Assembly (NCBI GenBank): GCA_028284385.1
Contig: JANQRT010000060.1
Location: 432,915 to 496,914, forward strand
Direction: 5' to 3'
DNA length: 64,000 nt
Origin: Opitutaceae bacterium
GTDB taxonomy: Bacteria; Verrucomicrobiota; Verrucomicrobiia; Opitutales; Opitutaceae
Position numbers and translations under genes: made by a program. The notes under the pieces were generated by a model. The model was not told the origin of the DNA and did not search any database. It saw nothing but the letters and a program-made list of their open reading frames with translations. This document shows, piece by piece, positions 53,234 through 62,168 of this stretch. The number at the start of each line of letters is the position of its first letter. The stretch's first letter is position 1.

Positions 53234-54340
53234 GTGAAAACATTACAAAAGATTTCCACAATCTTGGTGACGCTTTTTTTGGCAAGCCACATCGATGCCG
53301 CTCGATTGAAGGACTTGGCTTCTATTCAGGGAGGTCGTGACAATCAGCTGGTGGGATACTCGCTTGTCATGGGTTTAGCCGGGGACGGAGATAGTTCTTC
53401 GGAGATCACTGTAAGAAGCGTGGTCAACTCAATGAAGCGTTTCGGTATGTCGATCGATCCTGAGTTGCTGAGCAACATCGACAATGTGGCTGCGGTAATT
53501 GTCACGGCGGACATCCCTCCCTTCGCTCGCAAGGGAACGCGTATCGATATTACGGTTGCATCCATGGGAGATGCGGAAAGCTTACAAGGCGGCATTCTTA
53601 TCCAGACTCCTCTGGTTGGCGCGGATAACGAAGTCTACGCCGTCGCTCAGGGCGCCATTTCCGTCGGCGGATTTCTCGGTGGAGCTGCAGGTCCTGGGGG
53701 CGCGACGATTCAAAAGAATCATCCAACCGTAGGCATGATCCCCAATGGGGCTATTGTAGAAAAGGAGATTCCAATGGACATCGTGGATCAAGGTTTTCTA
53801 CATTGGGTGCTGCGTAGTCCTGATTTCGCTACAGCTTCTCGCATGGCTGAGGCGATTAATCTAAAATTTCCCTCTAGCGCGGTCGCTATGGATGCTGCTG
53901 CCATTCAAGTCGCCATTCCGGAAATGTATGATGGCAGAGAGGTGGATTTCATTACTGAATTGGGGACTATCAATCTTTCTCCGGATACTCCGGCTAGGGT
54001 GGTCTATAATGAGAAGACGGGGACTATTGTATTCACTTCTGAAGTACGAATTTCTACTGTTGCGGTCAGTCATGGGGCTCTGACGATCACTATTGCTAAT
54101 AATTTAAACGTTTCGCAGCCAGGGGCTTTTGCCGAAGGAGGCGAAACCGCCGTTACTCCGGCAACCACGGCTGAAGTGGAAGAGGTCATGGGTGGATTCA
54201 AGCTCGTTGAAGAATTTCCCACCATCAGTGAAGTAAACACCGCTCTTAATTCCTTGGGTGTCTCGACGCGTGAAATGATGTCGATTTTCCAAGCGATGAA
54301 GACTGCCGGCGCGCTTCAGGCGGAACTCATCAGTATGTAA
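53234..54340 (+). CDS. flgI: Flagellar P-ring protein FlgI
   Basis: FlgI makes the P ring in the peptidoglycan layer. It uses a GTG start (53234), and the 368-residue product begins with a signal peptide (KTLQKISTILVTLFLASHIDA) followed by the family's strongest motif, RLKDLASIQGGRDNQLVGYSLVMGLAGDGD. Further conserved blocks are ADIPPFARKGTRIDITVASMGDAESLQGG and the C-terminal VSTREMMSIFQAMKTAGALQAELI. Typical length. Confidence 0.97.
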   Translation: MKTLQKISTILVTLFLASHIDAARLKDLASIQGGRDNQLVGYSLVMGLAGDGDSSSEITVRSVVNSMKRFGMSIDPELLSNIDNVAAVIVTADIPPFARKGTRIDITVASMGDAESLQGGILIQTPLVGADNEVYAVAQGAISVGGFLGGAAGPGGATIQKNHPTVGMIPNGAIVEKEIPMDIVDQGFLHWVLRSPDFATASRMAEAINLKFPSSAVAMDAAAIQVAIPEMYDGREVDFITELGTINLSPDTPARVVYNEKTGTIVFTSEVRISTVAVSHGALTITIANNLNVSQPGAFAEGGETAVTPATTAEVEEVMGGFKLVEEFPTISEVNTALNSLGVSTREMMSIFQAMKTAGALQAELISM

Positions 54341-54342
54341 GT

Positions 54343-54681
54343 ATGGAAAATATTCCTACAGCTATAACCGGTTCGAATCCTCTCCAGTGGAAGGAAAAGC
54401 TGCTTTCTGGCGATGTCGAGAAAAAGCAGCAGATCGATCAGGTTGCCAAGGAGTTTGAAGGTGTTCTGATAAGACAATTTCTAGATCAGGCTCTCAAGCC
54501 GATGGATGGTGAAGGCGGCCTTTTCGGTACCGAGTCAAGTCCAATGCAAGAGCAGATGATTAAGGACGCGCTGGCCAATAGCATTACCAAGGGAAGTTCT
54601 CTAGGACTCTCTTCGGTTCTGCAGGCCCAGCTACAGACTCATGGGGTAAACAATAAATCGGATAAGAATTCTAATGAATAG
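54343..54681 (+). CDS. flgJ: Rod-binding protein FlgJ, N-terminal domain only
   Basis: The 112-residue product is the rod-cap (Rod-binding) domain of FlgJ: VAKEFEGVLIRQFLDQALKPMD near residues 33-54 and LFGTESSPMQEQMIKDALANSITKGSSLGLSSVL. The muramidase domain of enteric FlgJ is absent, as in many other phyla, so a separate peptidoglycan hydrolase must open the wall. It overlaps the flgN-like gene by eight bases. Confidence 0.9.
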   Translation: MENIPTAITGSNPLQWKEKLLSGDVEKKQQIDQVAKEFEGVLIRQFLDQALKPMDGEGGLFGTESSPMQEQMIKDALANSITKGSSLGLSSVLQAQLQTHGVNNKSDKNSNE

Positions 54682-55183
54682 CGCTTTAGAAAAGCATGAA
54701 TGGGAACCTCTCGTTGAGGTATTAAGGGAAGAACTACAGGAATACGGTGGACTATTTAACCTCTTGGATCGACAGCAGGAGGAGATTTTTCGTCGTGAGC
54801 CCGACACTGTCATCGAGACAAACGAGGAGATCGAACGGTATATGGCTGATATGGGAGATCTACGTCAGAAAAGAGAGGAAATGGTTAGCGATTTAGCGGA
54901 GAATTGTGGTCGTGACAAGGATCTGTCTTTAAAGGACTTGATTTCCGCGCTTCCCGATTATGCTCGGCCGTTGCTGCAAGCCTTGGCTGACGATGTGAAT
55001 CACATGGTCGATAAAACCCGTCGCAAGGCTAGACAGAATTTTCTCCTGCTTTCTCGAACGATGGAGCTCACTCAAGAGACCATTCGGGCGCTTCAGCCGG
55101 ATCGCTACACCAAAACGTATTCGAAAAAAGGACGCGTCGGCATGTCCAACGAGTCTCCCTCGCGATACAAGACCTTCGTGTAA
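54674..55183 (+). CDS. flgN: FlgN-like flagellar chaperone
   Basis: FlgN chaperones the hook-associated proteins FlgK and FlgL. The 169-residue product is entirely helical (LVEVLREELQEYGGLFNLLDRQQEEIFRREPDTVIETNEEIERY at the start is FlgN-like) with no membrane segment. Direct position between flgJ and flgK supports the assignment; similarity alone is weak because the family diverges fast. Confidence 0.75.
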   Translation: MNSALEKHEWEPLVEVLREELQEYGGLFNLLDRQQEEIFRREPDTVIETNEEIERYMADMGDLRQKREEMVSDLAENCGRDKDLSLKDLISALPDYARPLLQALADDVNHMVDKTRRKARQNFLLLSRTMELTQETIRALQPDRYTKTYSKKGRVGMSNESPSRYKTFV

Positions 55184-55207
55184 ACTTTTCCTTACTGTAC
55201 CCTAAAA
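55181..55207 (+). promoter_or_regulatory. Weak candidate FliA promoter before flgK
   Basis: TAAACTTT (55181-55188), an 11-base spacer and CCCTAAAA (55200-55207). The -35 half is good (7/8), the -10 half poor (5/8). It overlaps the end of the flgN-like gene and lies 14 bases before ATG 55221. flgK is a usual late gene. Confidence 0.3.
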
Positions 55208-55220
55208 CCCATTACTGACT

Positions 55221-56678
55221 ATGAGTTCCAATATTATCGGAGACCTTGCTAACGCTACTAAGGCCTTAAATGCTCATAGATTTGGCGTTACGACCGCCGG
55301 TACAAATTTAGCCAATGTCAATAATCCTGAATACGCTAGGCAACGAGTCGTCTTAGGAGAAAAGGGAATTATCAATACAATCGTTGGTCCTCGTGGGCTT
55401 GGCGTTGAGGTAACGGGCTTCAAACACATGCGTGATCAGGTCCTCGATAGAGAGATCCTACGCGAATCGAGCATCAACAGCTCTCTTGAAGCTCAACTTA
55501 GTGCCCTTACAAAGGCGGAAGCCAGTATGGGCCAGGAGATCAATCGTAGTGGGGACTCCCCGTTCATCGACGGAGCTGCTAACGATGGAGCTGGAGCTGG
55601 CGGGTTGGCTGAAGTGCTCAACGATTTTTATAATGCCTGGCATGCTCTTTCTGCAAATCCTGCATCCGATGCCGAGAAGGAATCGCTGATTCAGAAATCT
55701 GAGATTCTGGTTCAGAAGCTGAATGTGACAGCCGAGCGATTCAACGATCTCAAGGATGACATTAGTTTTCAAATGCAGACTGATCTTGATGAGGCTAATC
55801 GACTTATCGATGAAATCGGACGATTGAATGCGGAAATCGCTCGTTCCGAGGCGAGTTTCGCCGGGCAGGCCTTGAGTTTGCGTGACACGCGTCAGGCTAG
55901 GCTGGAGGATTTGTCGAAGCTAATCCAAATCGACGTTTCGAATATCGACAAAAGCGGAGGTCAGGTCCGTGTTTCGATGCAGACGGTCGGCGGAGCGAGC
56001 GTGAATCTGGTTAATTACGCTCAGACCGAGACTATCGAGCTCGATGACACCACACCAGGTTTGCCTATATTCACGATCAAGGGTACAACGACTCAAGTGA
56101 GTATCAAGGGAGGAAGCATCCAAGGAGGCATTCTCGCACGAGATGGAGCCATTCAGCAATATATCAGTGGTCTGGATACGTTGGCTTCGGAGTTGGTTAC
56201 TCAAGTCAACGGTATCTACAATTCTGGATCCGCTCCAGGAAACACGAATTTCTTTACCGATACCGGAGTGGCAGCAGAGCTAACCGCAGCAGGAATATCT
56301 CTCGACGCTACTGTCAATGCCACCACGCTTCGCACGACTAATTCCGTTGCTCAAGAGCAGGGAGACAATACTGTCGCTCTGGCGATCGCCGAATTGGATG
56401 AGACAAGCATCGCGAATCTCGGCAATCGGACCTTTTCCAGTTTCTACAGAGCCCAGGTTTCCGACTTGGCCGAAACCACTTCGACCATCAGCTCTCGCCT
56501 CGATGACGAGAGTATCGTCTTTAAACTGTTGAAAGAACAGCAGGACGCGGTTTCTGGAGTTTCCATCGACGAGGAAATGACGGATATGATCAAGTTTCAA
56601 AGAGCGTTTGAAGCTACCGGTCGCCTAATAAGATCAATCGACGAAATGCTGGATGTCATCATCAACAGAATGTTCTAG
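55221..56678 (+). CDS. flgK: Flagellar hook-associated protein FlgK
   Basis: FlgK (HAP1) links hook and filament. The 485 residues have the N-terminal axial motif (FGVTTAGTNLANVNNPEYARQRVVL, about 22-46), the FlgK signature ILRESSINSSLEAQLSALTKAEASM, a GLAEVLNDFYNAWHALSANPAS segment, and the C-terminal VSIDEEMTDMIKFQRAFEATGRLIRSIDEMLDVIINRM. It is followed by flgL after 32 bases and has a weak FliA-like site upstream. Confidence 0.96.
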   Translation: MSSNIIGDLANATKALNAHRFGVTTAGTNLANVNNPEYARQRVVLGEKGIINTIVGPRGLGVEVTGFKHMRDQVLDREILRESSINSSLEAQLSALTKAEASMGQEINRSGDSPFIDGAANDGAGAGGLAEVLNDFYNAWHALSANPASDAEKESLIQKSEILVQKLNVTAERFNDLKDDISFQMQTDLDEANRLIDEIGRLNAEIARSEASFAGQALSLRDTRQARLEDLSKLIQIDVSNIDKSGGQVRVSMQTVGGASVNLVNYAQTETIELDDTTPGLPIFTIKGTTTQVSIKGGSIQGGILARDGAIQQYISGLDTLASELVTQVNGIYNSGSAPGNTNFFTDTGVAAELTAAGISLDATVNATTLRTTNSVAQEQGDNTVALAIAELDETSIANLGNRTFSSFYRAQVSDLAETTSTISSRLDDESIVFKLLKEQQDAVSGVSIDEEMTDMIKFQRAFEATGRLIRSIDEMLDVIINRMF

Positions 56679-56710
56679 GAACCTGGATACAGATCTCAAT
56701 CCCACGCGCC

Positions 56711-57634
56711 ATGAGAGTTACGAATAACACTTTTCCGAATTCCCTCTTAAGACATCTCGAAAGAATCACCGTTGACATGAATAAGCTGCAGGAGCAAGTG
56801 GCTAACGGTCAACGGATCACCAACGTGTCTGATGACTCGGCTGCTGCCAATCGCATCTTGGACATGCAGGAGGAGAAGGAGAAGATCGCTCAATTTACTA
56901 AGAACGCTTCAAGAGCCGAAAATATTAACAACACCACTATTTCTCAGGTTCAGAATTTTATAAAGATTTCGGACCGCGTTAGTGAAATCGCGACATTGGC
57001 CAATGATCTTAAGGGACAGGAGGGGCTGCAGGCTTATGCTGAGGAAGTGGACGAGCTGATCGAGCATGCTCTGCAAGGCGCCAACGCCAAGTTTAGTGGA
57101 GAATACATTTTTGGCGGAACAGCGAGCGGCACTGCTCCGTTTGCGGCGAATGTTGATGCCAATGGGAAAGTAGTGGATCCGGATGCGGGTGGTCCTGGGG
57201 TTGCCATTACCTACAACGGAGCCGCTTCCGGTCCCGAATTCCATTTATCCGAATCTGGTCTAGTTTCTCCGTTTACCGATGGAACTACCAATCAGCAATT
57301 CGCTGACTTTATTAATAATATGGTCGAGCTCCGCGATGCTCTGGAAAGTGGTAGTCAGAATGCGGTGACATCTACGATCCGGGATAATCTTGAAACATCG
57401 GAAGATCAGCTGATTTTCACTCTTAGCCGTCAAGGTTCCATTCAGCTGCGCATCGAATTCGATACGAATCTTAACAGGGAGCGCTACACGGATCTGGAAG
57501 AGAATATTTCCGCCGAAGCGGACGTCGATATTTCCCAGACCATCGTTCGACTGACCCAGGTTCAGAACGCATACCAGGCGTCGCTGCAAAGCGCTGGTCG
57601 CGTGCTGAACAGCTCGCTTCTACAGTTTATTTAG
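56711..57634 (+). CDS. flgL: Flagellar hook-associated protein FlgL
   Basis: FlgL (HAP3) is the second junction protein. The 307-residue product has flagellin-like termini: N-terminal MRVTNNTFPNSLLRHLERITVDMNKLQEQVANGQRITNVSDDSAAA and C-terminal QNAYQASLQSAGRVLNSSLLQFI, with the FGGTASGTAPF segment in between. It follows flgK in the usual order. Confidence 0.95.
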   Translation: MRVTNNTFPNSLLRHLERITVDMNKLQEQVANGQRITNVSDDSAAANRILDMQEEKEKIAQFTKNASRAENINNTTISQVQNFIKISDRVSEIATLANDLKGQEGLQAYAEEVDELIEHALQGANAKFSGEYIFGGTASGTAPFAANVDANGKVVDPDAGGPGVAITYNGAASGPEFHLSESGLVSPFTDGTTNQQFADFINNMVELRDALESGSQNAVTSTIRDNLETSEDQLIFTLSRQGSIQLRIEFDTNLNRERYTDLEENISAEADVDISQTIVRLTQVQNAYQASLQSAGRVLNSSLLQFI

Positions 57635-57667
57635 AAGCCATTCGGCAAATTATAACCCTTTATAATC

Positions 57668-58117
57668 ATGAAAGTCGCAACAGAAGCTCAATCTAGCAAG
57701 GAGGTGTGGATAAAGCCAGCGGAATTCAAACTCCCCGGTGGTCTTATCGGCTTTCCTGATGTAACCGATTTTGAACTACTCGCTAATACTGATGAATTGC
57801 CATTCATGTGGATTCGGTCCGTAGAGCATCGCGAGATTTCATTTGTTGTTATCGAACCGTCCGAGATTCTAGACAGTTACGAGGTGGAGATTCCGGACGA
57901 CGATATCGAATCGCTTGGTATTCAGTCTGAAAAAGATACCCTGGTATTGAATATCGTGACCATAAAAGACGGCGAGACCATCGATTCCGCTACGGTTAAT
58001 CTAATTGGCCCAGTCGTCCTCAATCGTCATACGATGGAGGGCAAGCAGGTGGTAATCCTCAATAATCACAAGTTTTCGGCGCGTCATCCCATTATGGCGG
58101 GAGTCGACGAGAACTAA
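57668..58117 (+). CDS. fliW: Flagellar assembly factor FliW
   Basis: FliW binds flagellin and, when free, sequesters CsrA, so flagellin translation follows export. The 149-residue product shows the family core: [40 protein letters not shown] and [41 protein letters not shown] segment ending in KFSARHPI. It lies directly before csrA and flagellin, the classical FliW-CsrA-Hag arrangement of Bacillus. Confidence 0.95.
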   Translation: MKVATEAQSSKEVWIKPAEFKLPGGLIGFPDVTDFELLANTDELPFMWIRSVEHREISFVVIEPSEILDSYEVEIPDDDIESLGIQSEKDTLVLNIVTIKDGETIDSATVNLIGPVVLNRHTMEGKQVVILNNHKFSARHPIMAGVDEN

Positions 58118-58133
58118 TCTAGGAAGGACCGTC

Positions 58134-58427
58134 ATGCTTATACTTTCAAGGAAGGTTAACGAAGCGATCGTCATCGCGGAAAACATAGAAATTTGCATCA
58201 CGAGAATCGACGGCGATGTTGTGAAGCTAGGTATTAACGCGCCTCGCTCCATTCCCATCGTTCGCAAGGAATTGATAGAGGAAATTACGGAAACGAATAG
58301 AGAAGCGGTCACGGCTCAATCTCGTAGTGCCGCTGCCGCTACGCCCGCCAAGCCGCAGCTATCAGGTCTGGCTAAGAGTTTAGCATCCAAAAAACTTAAA
58401 AAGGAACAACAGGTTGCTGGATCCTAG
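58134..58427 (+). CDS. csrA: Translational regulator CsrA with C-terminal extension
   Basis: CsrA is a dimeric RNA-binding repressor that blocks ribosome access at GGA sites. The first 55 residues are canonical ([47 protein letters not shown]). The protein is 97 residues long instead of the usual 60-75, with a basic, Ala/Lys-rich tail of about 35 residues. FliW in Bacillus binds an extended C-terminus of CsrA, so the tail may serve the same contact. It is 16 bases after fliW and 70 bases before flagellin, its likely target. Confidence 0.95.
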   Translation: MLILSRKVNEAIVIAENIEICITRIDGDVVKLGINAPRSIPIVRKELIEEITETNREAVTAQSRSAAAATPAKPQLSGLAKSLASKKLKKEQQVAGS

Positions 58428-58480
58428 GTTTGGATTCCTGCGACAATGAGAATCGATTGGAACATGGTTCTCCTAACCTA

Positions 58481-58490
58481 AAGGAAGAGG
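58481..58490 (+). promoter_or_regulatory. Candidate CsrA-binding site covering the flagellin ribosome-binding site
   Basis: AAGGAAGAGG (58481-58490) is the Shine-Dalgarno sequence of the flagellin gene (ATG 58498) and contains the AnGGA core recognised by CsrA. A second GGA lies at 58459-58461 beside a short hairpin (GAAC/GTTC, 58460-58470). Paired sites of this kind are how CsrA represses flagellin in Bacillus. Confidence 0.45.
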
Positions 58491-58497
58491 TCGTAAC

Positions 58498-59391
58498 ATG
58501 GTTATAAATACAAATCAAAATGCGGTTGACGCGGCGAGTGTCTTGCAACGAAGCCAAGCAGCGCTAAACCGCTCGCTTGCTCGTCTCAGCTCGGGAACGA
58601 AGATTACCGATCCGTCGGATGACGCCGCCGGTCTGGCGGTTACGGAGAAGCTCCAAGCTCAAAACTCCCGTATCCAGGCTGCTAGGGTCAATGCGCAAAA
58701 CACCGTCTCGCTTTTGCAGACTGCGGATGGATTTCTCACTAAAATGAGCGATGTACTGAATCGCATGAGCGAGCTGTCTATCCTTGCCTTGGATACGACT
58801 AAAAATGCAAGCGATGTAGCCTTGTACGGCATTGAATTCGAGCAATTGAAAGAACATCTGCGTGATGTCATCGGTAATGGACCGAATGGTACGGATAGCG
58901 ATCCGAATTGGAATACGTCAAGCACGGATCCTGCTGGAGCCTTTAATGGCATTAGTCTTTTTGGAGCCCGGGCAGACATGGTAGTAGTGACTGGATCGAG
59001 TGGAGGCCACTCCATGACGATCGGAGCCATTAATCTTCGTGAAATTGGCTCAGCCATGTCCAATCTGCTTTGGGATAACTCCGTTGATGCAGGACAGGCT
59101 AATCAGAGTGTGGATACTTCTGGGGTGGTAGACCTTCTCAACAACGCTTTGGAGCAAGTCGCTCAAGAAAGAGCGAGATTGGGATCCGTTCTTTCTCGAG
59201 TGGATGTCATTGAATCTCAACTTCAAGTGGAATTTCAGAATCTAGAGGCCGCAACATCGCGTATTAGAGATGTGGATGTGGCAGAGGAGTCTACGAATTT
59301 TTCCAAGTATAACATTCTTGTTCAGTCGGGAACGGCAATGCTTGGGCAGGCGAATGCGCTGCCTCAAAGCGTTCTTCGTTTGCTGGGCTAA
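58498..59391 (+). CDS. fliC: Flagellin
   Basis: Filament subunit. The 297 residues have the conserved D0/D1 N-terminus (LNRSLARLSSGTKITDPSDDAAGLAVTEKL), a small variable centre (about 125-200) and the C-terminal D0/D1 (LEAATSRIRDVDVAEESTNFSKYNILVQSGTAMLGQANALPQSVLRLLG). The central part is short, so filament surface is modest. It follows fliW-csrA and has a CsrA-like leader. A second flagellin on the other strand lies at the right edge. Confidence 0.97.
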   Translation: MVINTNQNAVDAASVLQRSQAALNRSLARLSSGTKITDPSDDAAGLAVTEKLQAQNSRIQAARVNAQNTVSLLQTADGFLTKMSDVLNRMSELSILALDTTKNASDVALYGIEFEQLKEHLRDVIGNGPNGTDSDPNWNTSSTDPAGAFNGISLFGARADMVVVTGSSGGHSMTIGAINLREIGSAMSNLLWDNSVDAGQANQSVDTSGVVDLLNNALEQVAQERARLGSVLSRVDVIESQLQVEFQNLEAATSRIRDVDVAEESTNFSKYNILVQSGTAMLGQANALPQSVLRLLG

Positions 59392-59402
59392 ATTCGATTT
59401 AT

Positions 59403-59921
59403 ATGAATTCGAACATAGATAAATACCTTTCCACTTTACTTTCATTCGCTCATTGCGAGAAGGGGCGCAGAAGAGAATCGGACGACTACATCAGCCTTAT
59501 CCACATTCCGCCGGAGGGTCCTGAAGAAGTGTTTTCGCTCTCCTTTGCTTCACTCGAGCCCAGTCTAATGGTGGCTCGATTTCAGGAAACCGTCTGGGAA
59601 TACTTGGCAAAGTCCGAGGAAGGCTCGATTGAACTATCTCCGCGAGTAAATGTGCTTCAAGCGGAAATCGCTAATGAGCATCCTGTATTTGAATACATTG
59701 GTTCATCTCTCCTTAAGAGCTGCTCAAGTTTTTGCGATGGCCGCCCAGGTATGGATTACTATCTGCTTATGTGGCAGTTAGATGGATACGCTTCCGTTGT
59801 GGAGTGCTGGGAGCCGCATAGAAGGATGGCGAGTTCCTGGATCACGTTGATTGGCGGAATGCAAGCTTTAGCTAGCCAATACGAATTCGCCGCCAAGGAA
59901 AACGATCCGGTAGCCGTTTAA
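59403..59921 (+). CDS. Unknown protein directly after flagellin
   Basis: The 172-residue product, 11 bases after the flagellin stop, has no signal peptide or membrane segment. Composition is mildly acidic, with several Cys (FAHCEKG, LKSCSSFC, VVECWEPH) and a mixed alpha/beta pattern. Its size and neighbouring position would suit a dedicated chaperone or regulator for flagellin, a task FliS fulfils elsewhere, but no sequence similarity to FliS, CesT or FlaG is seen. I do not recognise the family. Co-transcription with the flagellin is likely. Confidence 0.55.
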   Translation: MNSNIDKYLSTLLSFAHCEKGRRRESDDYISLIHIPPEGPEEVFSLSFASLEPSLMVARFQETVWEYLAKSEEGSIELSPRVNVLQAEIANEHPVFEYIGSSLLKSCSSFCDGRPGMDYYLLMWQLDGYASVVECWEPHRRMASSWITLIGGMQALASQYEFAAKENDPVAV

Positions 59922-59938
59922 AATGACTCTTTCTTGCC

Positions 59939-60145
59939 GTGAAGACTCGGCCGTCGTTCAAGAATACAAGGAAGCTCAAGCCTTTTCTGGGAGTCAGGTT
60001 CGCTAACTGCTATTGCTATGGTCGCTTGTACCTGAATGATGATTACACAGCTTATGTCGGTAGCTGTCCCCGATGTGGTAAGCCTTACCATGTGATGATT
60101 GGGCCTGCGGGCACAAGTAGTAGAATGTTTATCGCCTACTGTTGA
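59939..60145 (+). CDS. Small Cys-rich protein, possible zinc ribbon
   Basis: The 68-residue product starts at a GTG (59939). After a basic N-terminus it has FANCYCYGRLYL and GSCPRCGKPYHV, two C-x(1-2)-C pairs that could form a zinc ribbon, then a Cys near the end. It lies 17 bases after the preceding unknown gene and four bases before the stop of the convergent NTPase gene. The coding status rests on the intact zinc pairs. I do not recognise it. Confidence 0.5.
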   Translation: MKTRPSFKNTRKLKPFLGVRFANCYCYGRLYLNDDYTAYVGSCPRCGKPYHVMIGPAGTSSRMFIAYC

Positions 60146-60149
60146 GGAA

Positions 60150-62168
60150 CTAGACTTCCGTGTCTTCCACGTACGAGTAGCTTAGCTCTTTACGCAAGTC
60201 GTTCTGCTGGTTCTTCAACTCCTCGAGAGCGATCTCTCGATCTCTTATTTTGCGCGTTAGCTCCAGATTCCCCGTTATGGGGATGCCCGTCGTTGAAGAC
60301 AGCTCGATTTTGCCATAGGTTTTACTATTCCGCCAGCTAGGAATCAGTCCTAGGGCGGTCAGCAAGGCGATTAATCCGCCAACGGCGGATATGAAATTCG
60401 CAGGATAAGTGAATAGCATACCAGTTGCAAAGGCGGCAAACGACAGGACAAAGAGAAGGGCAATTAAGGTTCCTCTATGACCTGATTCCGGGTTTGGGAC
60501 TTTGGCGCTCGCGGATTTCTTTTTCATTACGCGGAGATGGGCGTTCGTTTCAATCTGTTTGCGGGTGAGCTTATGAATCTCCTCGTTCACCACTTTTGAT
60601 GCCCGTTCCGTATCGTCGATCTTCTCTTGTATCTCTTTTTTCCGTCTCGACCACATTCCAGCCGCTTTTTCGTGTATTGAATCGCTTCCTACAGGATGAA
60701 GTATTCCGGCTACTTTTCCCAAGTCTTTCCTTAGGTATTCGTTTATTCGATAGCGCTCGTCTTTGGTGACGAAGTAGCCCTTCTTGTTCGCTATAAATTC
60801 TTCGACTTTCGCAGCCTGGTCGCCAAACAAATCTCTACATAGAGTTTGGCTTAGCCAATTGAGTCCGGAAAGCATGATTAACTTCGCTCGGGCTGTCTTT
60901 GAAGGAGCGTTTCTTGTTATCCGTCCATATGGGCTCCATTGCGTCCTTATTGATTTGAAAGTTGGATTGTCTCGGAAGTTTTCCAAGATCACCCATCTAA
61001 AATTATCGTCGATGCGGTAGGTTTTTCCGTTGTCTACTTCGCTAATTGGTAGCGATTTCAGACTGCGTAGCCAAGTAAATGCCGCGCTTCCATTTCCTTT
61101 CCCGTAAATGGCGTCCATTTCTTCTGGATACAGATTTTGAGGCAAACAGCACGAAGCGATCTTGATACGTTCGCTTTCGTCAAAGTTTTCAAGTAGCTCC
61201 AGGCTCTGCTTCTTGATGTCCTCGTTTAATTCTCCACGACGAGCCCGCTGGATCGTTTCTACAGCAATTTGAGGGTAGCCGAGACTCTGGGTGTATGCGA
61301 ATCGAGCCACACCTGGATCGATTTTAGCCTCGAGGCCCAACTCATATACGGCGTCTTCGCTGAGTGGGTACAGTCTGAAATCATGAGTTGCCGTTTCCCA
61401 TTCTCCCCACGATTCGTCTAGCTGATGATGGTTTATTGGAGATTCGGATTCTATGATGATGGAAAGATTTCTTCGATAGGGTCCTTTGCTCGCCGCTGGA
61501 ATAACGTAGTCGCGGAGCCAGTCTTTAACGCCGATGGCGATGTCCTCCATTCGGCCTAGTATCAGGAAAATAACGTCGGTTCCCAAGGATTGCAGTGGCA
61601 GTGCATCAAGAAACCCTTCTGCATGATTATCGGCCTTGTTTTCGCCTAGGCCGATATTCACCTCCAAGTCCTCGCGCTCGAATTCGGTTCTCCCTACAGA
61701 GGCGGCCGCCGCCTTGTTCACATAGGGCTTTTTGTTCGTGGCAATACTTGATCTGGCTATCAGAATCGAATCATCAGATAGGATGGGGTTCACCTTGCCC
61801 CTCTGTACATTCTCCAATTTTTCCTGAATAATCTCTTCCTTTGCGGGGTTCGAAGGGTAACGAACGGTTTCTGCGCAGGCCGCGATGAATTCTTCAATGG
61901 TTTCGATTGACTCGCCTTCGGTTGGATACAGAAGCAGAGTCTTTTTGTTTTCCATCAATTCGGAATCGCGAAACGCTTTGATGAAAGTGGTTTTACCAAT
62001 GCCGGGTTCTCCCCAAACATTGAATACACGGCGTGACATAATGTCCGATCCATCCAACGAAAGAGTTGATGAAAACGCTTCCAGCTCAAGACCACGAGAG
62101 GCTAGGCCATTCGTTCCTTCAATAGTCGACGGTTTAGTTTCGCTTTCCATATTGTGGGAATGGGACAT
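60150..62168 (-). CDS. P-loop NTPase with C-terminal membrane hairpin, unknown function
   Basis: The 672-residue product has an N-terminal nucleotide-binding fold with Walker A WGEPGIGKTTF (about 52-62) and a hydrophobic strand ending in Gly-Arg (VIFLILGRMED) where a Walker B might lie. A central helical region of about 250 residues follows. Near the C-terminus a coiled coil (about 505-555), two closely spaced hydrophobic segments (GTLIALLFVLSFAAFATGMLF and FISAVGGLIALLTALGLIP, about 571-610) and a second coiled coil (LTRKIRDREIALEELK) make a membrane hairpin with cytosolic ends. It resembles STAND-type NTPases in layout but has no recognisable sensor domain. It precedes nothing on its strand and is downstream of the ATP-grasp gene. 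Confidence 0.6.
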   Translation of the reverse strand: MSHSHNMESETKPSTIEGTNGLASRGLELEAFSSTLSLDGSDIMSRRVFNVWGEPGIGKTTFIKAFRDSELMENKKTLLLYPTEGESIETIEEFIAACAETVRYPSNPAKEEIIQEKLENVQRGKVNPILSDDSILIARSSIATNKKPYVNKAAAASVGRTEFEREDLEVNIGLGENKADNHAEGFLDALPLQSLGTDVIFLILGRMEDIAIGVKDWLRDYVIPAASKGPYRRNLSIIIESESPINHHQLDESWGEWETATHDFRLYPLSEDAVYELGLEAKIDPGVARFAYTQSLGYPQIAVETIQRARRGELNEDIKKQSLELLENFDESERIKIASCCLPQNLYPEEMDAIYGKGNGSAAFTWLRSLKSLPISEVDNGKTYRIDDNFRWVILENFRDNPTFKSIRTQWSPYGRITRNAPSKTARAKLIMLSGLNWLSQTLCRDLFGDQAAKVEEFIANKKGYFVTKDERYRINEYLRKDLGKVAGILHPVGSDSIHEKAAGMWSRRKKEIQEKIDDTERASKVVNEEIHKLTRKQIETNAHLRVMKKKSASAKVPNPESGHRGTLIALLFVLSFAAFATGMLFTYPANFISAVGGLIALLTALGLIPSWRNSKTYGKIELSSTTGIPITGNLELTRKIRDREIALEELKNQQNDLRKELSYSYVEDTEV

